From positions 1 to 9,175 of the forward strand of contig CAJOOX010000134.1 in the NCBI GenBank assembly GCA_905236195.1: a stretch of 9,175 bases of DNA, read 5' to 3'. How positions within the stretch are numbered: the first letter of the stretch is position 1; each line of letters opens with the position of its first letter. Below the pieces are notes generated by a model. That model had not been told where the DNA came from. It did not search any database and saw nothing but the letters and a program-made list of their open reading frames with translations. Below, piece after piece: positions 1-5,677 of the stretch. The DNA is from an uncultured Bacteroidales bacterium (GTDB lineage Bacteria > Bacteroidota > Bacteroidia > Bacteroidales > UBA3663). The position numbers and the translations under genes are program-made.

Positions 1-181
1 AAATGCCTAAGGGATTGGGTTAAACAACGTTTTTATTAAAAGTCAATCCCGCTCTCAGCTGCTTCTGAGGGTGTGGGAAACTTGAATCATTTAATTACAT
101 CATTGCCGCAAAGCGGCGAAGATATGTTCACACTCGGCAAATGAAAACTTGTTTTCTTTGCTCTCGCTTAATCCTTCATTT
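1..181. other. Non-coding region with several small inverted repeats
   Basis: No credible gene is seen here. The stretch lies downstream of the hydrolase gene. It contains GGGATTG (11-17) facing CAATCCC (44-50), CTCAG (54-58) facing CTGAG (65-69), GCCGC-AAA-GCGGC (105-117) and GAAAAC-TT-GTTTTC (143-156). None is followed by a T-run on the minus strand, so a classical terminator for the hydrolase transcript is not obvious. The density of palindromes looks more like a dispersed intergenic repeat than like random sequence. A 66-residue plus-strand reading frame at 141-341 mostly overlaps the 3' end of the hydrolase gene and is not believed. Confidence 0.5.
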
Positions 182-200
182 TCATGCTCGTTTTCTCGCC

Positions 201-234
201 ATGCCAAAACTCATGCAAGCATGGTTTTGGTCAT
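201..234. repeat. Imperfect palindrome inside the 3' end of the hydrolase gene
   Basis: ATGCCAAAAC (201-210) pairs with GTTTTGG (224-230) and CAT (232-234), and CATGC (212-216) pairs with GCATG (219-223) around an AA loop. This gives a 15-bp stem with one bulged T on each side (211 and 231). It encodes part of the last ~20 residues of the hydrolase, downstream of the catalytic residues, so that tail may derive from an inserted repeat rather than from the ancestral enzyme. Confidence 0.55.
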
Positions 235-903
235 TTGGCTTAACGAAAACGTTCCTTCCACTTGTCGGCCAACTTGTTCCATCTTTTAGTTTCTTGACAC
301 ACCAGGCGAAGCCTTTTGCCGTGCGCTTGGCCCCGTCCTGAAAATGATTGCCGGGATTCCACTCCAGAATCGTGTGGCCGTCGCCAAGCAGTTGTTTCAG
401 GTGCTCATGCTCCCAGCGAATGTTGTTGCCTACTTGTGCAATGGCCTTGTTCTTGCTTTGCTCCTCGCGGTCGCCAAGACTCAAATACACATAATGGGCA
501 TAAACCTCATGCGCATCCGAGAAACCTTTCCACGCACATATCCAGAGCGACGGCGAGACCGCGGCGATCGCGGTAAACATCTCGGCTTTCGATGCTGCCC
601 AGCGTGAGAACAGTCCACCTAAAGAGTAACCACCAAGAACGACAGGCAGATTACCCAATTGCTCTTTTAAGTATGGAATGAGGTCATCGGTAATATAGTC
701 AAGCGTTTCAAGGGCGTGCTCGCCCACAGCCTTACGCTTCGACACTTCAGGGTCGTGCCACGGAGTCAGTTCCACCTCCCAGTCAGCGATGGCAAAGGCG
801 GCCATCGCAAAGCCTGTGTCGCCTGCTGCCTGGCGAATCAGTTCCACCTCCACGTCAATGCTGTCGCGTTCCTGTTCACCCAAAGGTTGGACGAGTAGCA
901 CTC

Positions 904-911
904 GGGGGGGG
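904..911. repeat. Homopolymer run of eight G (C8 on the coding strand)
   Basis: This tract sits about 60 bases inside the hydrolase gene, at the exact point where the reading frame changes. A run of seven would give one continuous 262-residue frame; the run of eight seen here ends translation after 31 codons. It is the only homopolymeric G/C run of this length noticed in the window. Confidence 0.8.
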
Positions 912-982
912 CGTTCCCTCTCTATATAGCAGGCACTTGCGCCCACTGATTTCTATGGACTGTTTCATCATTTCTCATCGGG

Positions 983-2623
983 TTAACGTGCGATGTTTTT
1001 TCGGTAAAGAGTGAACTCGGAAGAGACAAAGAAGACTGTTGAGTCATCAACGCTTATCCTGTTGAGAACGAGCAGCAGAGAATCGTTGCGCCAGGTTAGC
1101 AGATCTTCAGGATGTTGCAGGAGCGAGGGATTGCTGCGGATCAGGGAATCTATCGGATAAGAAAGCACAACGATGCCGTTGCCGTCCGTCCGAAAGACTT
1201 CATAGCGGGTGCCGTGGGATCCGGTATAATCCCGACTGGGCAGCATAACGGTGTAATCTCCCAGGTCAACCGGATTGTTCCGGACGCATTGGATAATGCT
1301 GTTATCCACTTCCTCGTCTGGATCATAGTAGAACCGGTGGGGTTTGTAGTCCCAGTAGCCGTAGCGTATCTGGAAAGCTTCATCTCCCATGGAGGAACGT
1401 ACATAATCGATAACATCGGCAGCCTCATGATATTGTCTGCAGAGCATGCTGTCGCTTTTTATGGACTTCAGGTCGATTTCATTGACCAGGTGTCCTGTCG
1501 CGGGGTCGGTCAGCCCCAGACGGCCGATGAGTTCATCGAGCCGCTGCTGCTGACACCGCAGCCCGATGTCCCGGGCGGAGATGCCCGGAATGTAGGTGAA
1601 GAGCACGACGGCAGTCCCGAAGATGAGAGCCATCCACTGGTAACGGCGTGTGCGGTCGCTGCGGAGCATGATGACAAAGAGCGTCATCAGCAGGCCTGCC
1701 ACCATCAGGTAAACACGGCTCTCGGTGAAGTCATAGAACCGGATGCGATAGAGGGAGCCCACCCAGTAGAGAATGAGCGGCGGGACGGCAATCAGCGTGA
1801 ACCGGCTGTAGAACCAGTCGTAATAATGCCGTGAGAGGACAGACTGGGCCACGCGGCCCACCAGAGCTGCCGCGATGAAGCCCATCACCATCCATGCCAC
1901 GCCGCCTTTGGGCAAATCCCACATGATGACAATCTTGCAGAAATAGACGTAGAGAATGGCCGTGTAGATGATGACGGCGGGGGAGAGGATAAAGTCGAAG
2001 AAAAGAGTCAGTGCACGAGCCGGTTCGGAAACGGTGTCCTCGTCCCGCCTGATGAGGGAACAGCATACAGGCGGAGCCACCGCAAACCAGATGAACTCGA
2101 GGATGTATTCGTAGAAGTGCGACGGATGTACGATGCCGAAAATATAGAAGAACGAAGCTGTGACGGTTATCACCGCAAGGTTGAACAGCCCCGTGAGCAG
2201 CAGTCCCAGCAGCAGCTGTGTCACCACATGGAGGGCATGGGATGCAAAGGAGCGGTTGTCCATCCACCTGTTACCCGTCACCAGCAGCAGAAATGCCAGC
2301 ACATAGGTGAAGGTGAATCCGTAGGTGAACAGAAAAGGCTTCAGGTTGAGAGCCATGAGGGGCAGGAAGAGGAAGAACGAGGCGATGTAAGCCCAGCGGT
2401 TGACGCGGTGAAGCCAGAAACAGAGCGTCCAGAGGGGGACAAAAAGGGCCAGGATTTCATCATTGACCAGACTTTCCATCCGGCTTGTCTCCGGATTCCA
2501 GGTGTTGGTCAGCGTAAAGGTTGCAGCTATGATGAAGAATGCAAAGCCCAGCGCAGTTTCGAGCGGGAACTGGCGGGGACTGCGGAGCAAAAGGCGGAAA
2601 AAGTTCTGGAGTTTAGTAATCAT
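983..2623 (-). CDS. DUF4153 domain-containing multipass membrane protein
   Basis: This is a 546-residue inner-membrane protein of unknown function. Residues 1-350 hold about eleven hydrophobic segments (roughly 22-40, 57-75, 78-95, 100-117, 128-165, 172-190, 206-233, 240-260, 273-292, 302-320, 328-346). The core has the DUF4153 look, including HYYDWFYSRFTLIAVPP at about 266-282 followed by a YWVGSLYRIRFYDFTESR stretch. After about residue 350 comes a soluble domain of about 200 residues, rich in charged and aromatic residues, that ends at NIAR. The start is placed at ATG 2623 (MITKLQNFF). An upstream TTG at 2674 would add 17 residues encoded by the hairpin downstream of the preceding gene, which is unlikely. 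The hydrolase start lies 11 bp after the stop, so the two are probably co-transcribed. Family assignment rests on recognition of the sequence; the molecular role is not known. Confidence 0.82.
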   Translation of the reverse strand: MITKLQNFFRLLLRSPRQFPLETALGFAFFIIAATFTLTNTWNPETSRMESLVNDEILALFVPLWTLCFWLHRVNRWAYIASFFLFLPLMALNLKPFLFTYGFTFTYVLAFLLLVTGNRWMDNRSFASHALHVVTQLLLGLLLTGLFNLAVITVTASFFYIFGIVHPSHFYEYILEFIWFAVAPPVCCSLIRRDEDTVSEPARALTLFFDFILSPAVIIYTAILYVYFCKIVIMWDLPKGGVAWMVMGFIAAALVGRVAQSVLSRHYYDWFYSRFTLIAVPPLILYWVGSLYRIRFYDFTESRVYLMVAGLLMTLFVIMLRSDRTRRYQWMALIFGTAVVLFTYIPGISARDIGLRCQQQRLDELIGRLGLTDPATGHLVNEIDLKSIKSDSMLCRQYHEAADVIDYVRSSMGDEAFQIRYGYWDYKPHRFYYDPDEEVDNSIIQCVRNNPVDLGDYTVMLPSRDYTGSHGTRYEVFRTDGNGIVVLSYPIDSLIRSNPSLLQHPEDLLTWRNDSLLLVLNRISVDDSTVFFVSSEFTLYRKNIAR

Positions 2624-2644
2624 AACGGCTCTGAAACAGCAACA

Positions 2645-2675
2645 ATTGCCCGAAACAACGTGTGTTCCGGGCAAT
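2645..2675 (-). terminator. Hairpin after the EF-G-like gene, possible terminator or attenuator
   Basis: ATTGCCCG (2645-2652) pairs perfectly with CGGGCAAT (2668-2675). After one mismatch, four more pairs (2654-2657 with 2663-2666) close a 5-base loop. On the minus strand it begins 23 bases after the EF-G-like stop and is followed by a T-rich but interrupted stretch (TTGTTGCTGTTTC), so termination may be partial. It lies 21 bases upstream of the DUF4153 start. Confidence 0.55.
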
Positions 2676-2698
2676 GTCTATTAAGAGGAACGGGAGAT

Positions 2699-4852
2699 TC
2701 AGGCCTCGGCTTCTTCCTTGGCATGTGCAGCGATGAGTCTCTCCTGCACGTCGTTGGGACAGAGCTCGTAGGTTGCGGGAACCATCGAGAATGAAGCCGC
2801 GCCGCCGGTGGTAGCGGAAATCATCGTCGAGTAGTCGGACAACTCGCTGAGCGGCACCTTAGCCTGCAGCTTCTGGTAGCCCTTCTCGGCGCTCATGCCG
2901 ATGATAAGTCCGCGGCGGTTCTGGATGTCGGTCATGACGTTGCCCACAAATTCGTCGGGACATATGACCTCGAGGTCATAGATGGGTTCGAGAATCTTGG
3001 GACCGGCCTGACGGAAAGCCTCGCTGAAGGCATTGCGTGCAGCGAGCATGAACGAGAGTTCGTTGCTGTCAACCGGGTGCATCTTGCCATCATAGACAAC
3101 GACGCGTACGTCGCGGGCATAGGAGCCGGTGAGAGGACTCTGTTCCATGCACTGCTGAATACCCTTGAGGATGGCGGGCATGAAACGTGCGTCGATGGCG
3201 CCGCCCACCACAGAGTTGATGAACACGAGGTGTCCGCCCCAGGGGAGTTCAATCTCCTCCTTGCCCTTCATCGTGACGCGGTATTCCTTGCCCTGGATGT
3301 TGTAAACCGTGGGGTCGCTCATGCCTTCCTGATAAGGCTCGACGATGAGGTGCACTTCACCGAACTGACCTGCGCCGCCGGACTGTTTCTTGTGACGGTA
3401 GTCGGCACGTGCCACCTTCGTGATGGTTTCGCGATAGGGGATTCGCTGGCTGGCATAAAGCACGTCGAGTTTGTCGATGTTCTTGAGTCGCCATTCGAGC
3501 ACACGCAGGTGGAGTTCTCCCTGTCCGTGGATGAGGGTCTGCCTCAGTTCCCTGGACTGTTCTACCTCCCATGTGGGATCCTCGAGACGCATGCGGGTGA
3601 GCGCCTGCATCATCTTTTCGGTGTCGGCTTTGTTGGCTGCACTGATGGCTCGTGTAATCTTGTAAGGCGGGTACTTGACGAAGTTGAACTTCCAGTCGAT
3701 TCCTTCCTGATTGAGCGTATTGCCAGTGCGGGTATCTTTCAGCTTGACGGTACATCCGATGTCGCCGGCCTGCAGTTCGCTCACCTTGTCACGGTTGGCA
3801 CCTGAGCATACATAGAGGGTGGAAAGGTGCTCACGGCTGCCACGGTCGGCATTCACGAGGTCGTCGCCTTCCTTCACCGTGCCGCTCATTACCTTGAAGT
3901 ACTGTACTTCACCGATGTGGGGTTCGATACCTGTCTTATAGAAATAGAGGCTGACGGGGCCGGCGGGATCGGGCTTGATTTCCTCGCCGCGTGTGTTGTG
4001 GACAGCGGGCATTTCGTTGACGAAAGGTACGACGTTGCCGAGGAATTCCATCAGACGGTCCACGCCCATGTTTTTATATGCGCATACACAGAAGACGGGG
4101 TAGATGCTGCGGCTTACGAGCCCCTTTCGGATACCTTCGCGCATCTCGTCCTCGGTCAGCGTTTCAGCCTCGAAGAATTTCTCCATCAGGCTCTCGTCGC
4201 CTTCGGCAGCGGCCTCCACGAGGGCATGATGCATCTCGGTGGCACGGTCCATTTCGGAAGCGGGAATCTCCTCGACGGTGAGTTTGCCGTCTTCGGAATA
4301 GGTGAGCTGTTTCATCAGGATGACGTCGATGAGCTGGTGGAAGTCCTCGCCGGTCTTGACGGGATACTGCACCTCGATGACGCGCGAACCATAGGAGGCC
4401 TTCAGGTCGCTGACAACGGTGGCGAAGTCGCACTTCGGGCTGTCAAGCTGGTTGACAAGGAAGATGACGGGCTTGTTCAACTGTTCGGCATAGCGGAAAT
4501 GATTCTGTGTACCCACTTCAGGACCCGTCGAGCCGTTCACCAAGATGAGCGTCGTGTCTGTCACCGACATGGCTGTGATGGCCTGTCCTGCAAAGTTGTC
4601 TGAGCCGGGGCAGTCGATGATGTTCAGTTTCTTGCCGTTCCATTCCGTATAGAACGGTGTGCTGAAGATGGAGTACCCGTAGTTCTTCTCGACGGGGAAA
4701 TAGTCGCTCACTGTGCTCTGCTGGGAAATGCGTCCCTTGCGGGCAATCTGGCCCGAGACAAACAACATGGTCTCTGTAAGGGTTGTCTTACCCGCCCCGT
4801 CGTTGCCGAGCAGGGCGATGTTCTTGATTTCTTTAGATGAGTAAACTTTCAT
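2699..4852 (-). CDS. fusA2: Elongation factor G paralogue (EF-G2 type) with degenerate GTPase centre
   Basis: This is a 717-residue ribosomal translocase homologue, about the usual EF-G length. The G domain (about 1-285) has a P-loop GNDGAGKT at 16-23 and NQLD at 134-137 in place of NKMD. Switch II reads DCPGSDNF at 80-87, so the catalytic His of canonical DTPGHVDF is Ser84. Switch I reads EKNYGYSI at 55-62 where EF-G has ERGITI, and the SA of the G5 motif is CA at 257-258. Domain II spans about 298-380. Domain III includes GQGELHLRVLEWRLK from 444. Domain IV starts near 480 with HKKQSGGAGQFGEV and keeps the tip MHPVDSNELSF with His592. Domain V runs from about 615. Relative to ordinary EF-G, domain IV has an extra stretch at about 511-540. 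Such changes are characteristic of the Bacteroides EF-G2 paralogue, reported to support translation without GTPase activity in starvation. The start ATG is the first in frame after a consensus promoter. An alternative reading is a generic EF-G-like protein with a different role. Confidence 0.9.
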   Translation of the reverse strand: MKVYSSKEIKNIALLGNDGAGKTTLTETMLFVSGQIARKGRISQQSTVSDYFPVEKNYGYSIFSTPFYTEWNGKKLNIIDCPGSDNFAGQAITAMSVTDTTLILVNGSTGPEVGTQNHFRYAEQLNKPVIFLVNQLDSPKCDFATVVSDLKASYGSRVIEVQYPVKTGEDFHQLIDVILMKQLTYSEDGKLTVEEIPASEMDRATEMHHALVEAAAEGDESLMEKFFEAETLTEDEMREGIRKGLVSRSIYPVFCVCAYKNMGVDRLMEFLGNVVPFVNEMPAVHNTRGEEIKPDPAGPVSLYFYKTGIEPHIGEVQYFKVMSGTVKEGDDLVNADRGSREHLSTLYVCSGANRDKVSELQAGDIGCTVKLKDTRTGNTLNQEGIDWKFNFVKYPPYKITRAISAANKADTEKMMQALTRMRLEDPTWEVEQSRELRQTLIHGQGELHLRVLEWRLKNIDKLDVLYASQRIPYRETITKVARADYRHKKQSGGAGQFGEVHLIVEPYQEGMSDPTVYNIQGKEYRVTMKGKEEIELPWGGHLVFINSVVGGAIDARFMPAILKGIQQCMEQSPLTGSYARDVRVVVYDGKMHPVDSNELSFMLAARNAFSEAFRQAGPKILEPIYDLEVICPDEFVGNVMTDIQNRRGLIIGMSAEKGYQKLQAKVPLSELSDYSTMISATTGGAASFSMVPATYELCPNDVQERLIAAHAKEEAEA

Positions 4853-4882
4853 AACTGCATCAGGTATTTATTAAAACAATAT

Positions 4883-4911
4883 TGGGATTTATTATAGACT
4901 CAATGGGATTT
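4883..4911. repeat. Direct repeat TGGGATTT with a 21-base period in the EF-G-like leader
   Basis: TGGGATTT occurs at 4883-4890 and again at 4904-4911 on the plus strand (AAATCCCA on the transcribed side). The spacing is two helical turns, and the pair lies just downstream of the predicted transcription start. It could be a protein binding site or an RNA feature, or chance in an A/T-rich leader. Confidence 0.35.
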
Positions 4912-4918
4912 GACAGCG

Positions 4919-4949
4919 CAAATGTAAGAAAAAAATCGGAATAAACAAA
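4919..4949 (-). promoter_or_regulatory. Bacteroidota-type promoter for the EF-G-like gene
   Basis: On the minus strand a -33 TTTG (4949-4946) is followed after exactly 19 bases by the -7 box TACATTTG (4926-4919), an exact match to TAnnTTTG. The predicted transcription start is near 4912, giving a leader of about 60 bases. The match is strong in both sequence and spacing. No Shine-Dalgarno is seen before ATG 4852, as is usual in this phylum. Confidence 0.75.
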
Positions 4950-5015
4950 TAAAAAGCCCTCATTTTTTTAGTTTTTCTACCAAAAGAGGTTATTTTTTGA
5001 AAGAAGTGGCCTTTT

Positions 5016-5047
5016 TTTGCGTGAAAAATGCTATCTTTGCACGCAAA
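5016..5047. promoter_or_regulatory. Candidate operator: perfect 8-bp inverted repeat enclosing the xpt -7 box
   Basis: TTTGCGTG (5016-5023) and CACGCAAA (5040-5047) are exact reverse complements separated by 16 bases that contain the -7 box. The arrangement suits a dimeric repressor that would block promoter melting. The half-sites resemble those of the proteobacterial PurR operator (ACGCAAA and TTTGCGT) but in the opposite, everted order and further apart, so PurR identity is not claimed. Most of the left arm lies upstream of the predicted transcription start, so an RNA hairpin is unlikely. Confidence 0.4.
5032..5039 (+). promoter_or_regulatory. -7 box of the xpt promoter
   Basis: TATCTTTG matches TAnnTTTG exactly and lies 49 bases before the xpt start codon, predicting transcription from about 5046. 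No TTTG is found at the ideal distance upstream; the nearest lie at 5016-5019 (gap 12) and 4996-4999 (gap 32), both in T-runs. The poor -33 element may mean that activation is needed, or that the box is weak. Confidence 0.6.
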
Positions 5048-5088
5048 TTTCCGAAAACGACTTATATTTCTGTCGAAACAGTACAAAA

Positions 5089-5658
5089 ATGGAAAAACTG
5101 AAACAACGCATACTGAGCGACGGCAGATGTTTTCCCGGCGGGATTCTGAAAGTGGACAGTTTCCTCAACCACCAGATGGATCCCAACCTGATGAAAAGCA
5201 TCGCTGTGGAATTTGCCAAACAGTTTGGCGAAAGCTCCGTCAACAAAATTCTCACTGTGGAAGCTTCGGGCATCGCCCCGGCCATCATGCTGGGCTTCCT
5301 GCTCGATCTGCCTGTGGTGTTTGCCAAAAAGAAAAAGCCCTCCACTATGGAAGGCATGTTGCAGGCCGAGGTTTTCTCCTTCACCAAACAGCGTTCCTAC
5401 AACATCTGTATCAGCAGCGAGTATCTGACCAGCACCGACAAAGTCGTCTTCATCGACGATTTCCTGGCATATGGAAATGCCTCGCGAGGCATTATCAGTC
5501 TTTGCGAACAGGCAGGAGCCGAGATTGTGGGCATGGGATTCATCATAGAGAAGGCATTCCAAGGCGGCGGTGAAATGCTCCGTAAGGAAGGCTACAACGT
5601 CCACAGCCTCGCTATTGTCGAGTCGCTGGAGGATTGTATCATCAAATTGAGAGTTTAA
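5089..5658 (+). CDS. xpt: Xanthine phosphoribosyltransferase
   Basis: This 189-residue cytoplasmic enzyme should convert xanthine and PRPP to XMP and pyrophosphate in purine salvage; size and sequence fit the Xpt family. It opens with MEKLKQRILSDGRCFPGGILKVDSFLNHQMDP. This is followed by the family segment ILTVEASGIAPAIMLG at about 56-71, a lysine-rich KKKKP loop at about 81-85 and the PRPP-binding motif VVFIDDFLAYGNAS at about 120-133. ATG 5089 is chosen because the product then starts like other Xpt proteins and because a -7 box lies 49 bases upstream. A GTG at 5017 in the same frame overlaps the promoter and is rejected. The next gene starts 19 bases after the stop, so the two are probably one transcript. 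No purine riboswitch is visible in the short leader. Specificity for xanthine rather than guanine or hypoxanthine is inferred from family resemblance. Confidence 0.92.
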   Translation: MEKLKQRILSDGRCFPGGILKVDSFLNHQMDPNLMKSIAVEFAKQFGESSVNKILTVEASGIAPAIMLGFLLDLPVVFAKKKKPSTMEGMLQAEVFSFTKQRSYNICISSEYLTSTDKVVFIDDFLAYGNASRGIISLCEQAGAEIVGMGFIIEKAFQGGGEMLRKEGYNVHSLAIVESLEDCIIKLRV

Positions 5659-5677
5659 ATTTTAATATAAATATATA

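Larger units (their letters stand above)
182..971 (-). pseudogene. Alpha/beta-fold hydrolase (putative esterase), frameshifted in an 8-G run
   Basis: The product is an alpha/beta-fold hydrolase of unknown substrate, probably cytoplasmic because no signal peptide is visible. The triad is readable: nucleophile Ser in GGYSLGG, Asp in SLGDREE, His in GNHFQD, at about residues 116, 167 and 209 of a restored 262-residue protein. The natural start is ATG at 971 (or the adjacent ATG at 968), 11 bp after the stop of the upstream gene. This frame reads MMKQSIEISGRKCLLYREG and then enters a C8 run (904-911 on the plus strand). It continues as PSATRPTFG and stops at 878-876. Removing one C gives TPPRVLLVQPLGEQE, which joins smoothly to the catalytic body. 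The body alone is open from a GTG at 946, but that start has no upstream support and would replace the conserved-looking N-terminal strand with unrelated residues. The cause could be a real frameshift, a phase-variable tract or a base-calling error. The last ~20 residues overlap a palindrome and look unlike the core. Family assignment is fairly sure; substrate is unknown. Confidence 0.75.

Noticed and set aside
105..117. Terminator for the hydrolase gene
   Set aside because: The 5-bp stem GCCGC/GCGGC is followed on the minus strand by AATGATG and not by T residues, and it is 65 bases beyond the stop.
1112..1834. Plus-strand frame of 240 codons opposite the DUF4153 gene
   Set aside because: Antisense shadow without domain or start context.
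2623..2674. N-terminal extension of the DUF4153 protein from TTG 2674
   Set aside because: The extra 17 codons coincide with the hairpin after the EF-G-like gene and read as a Cys-rich, non-membrane peptide; ATG 2623 is the better start.
3827..4603. Plus-strand frames of about 240-260 codons at 3077-3805 and 3827-4603
   Set aside because: Both are antisense to the EF-G-like gene, whose frame is unquestionable; they are third-position shadows.
5016..5047. Purine riboswitch or attenuator hairpin for xpt
   Set aside because: The left arm lies upstream of the predicted transcription start and the leader is only about 43 bases, too short for a purine aptamer plus expression platform.
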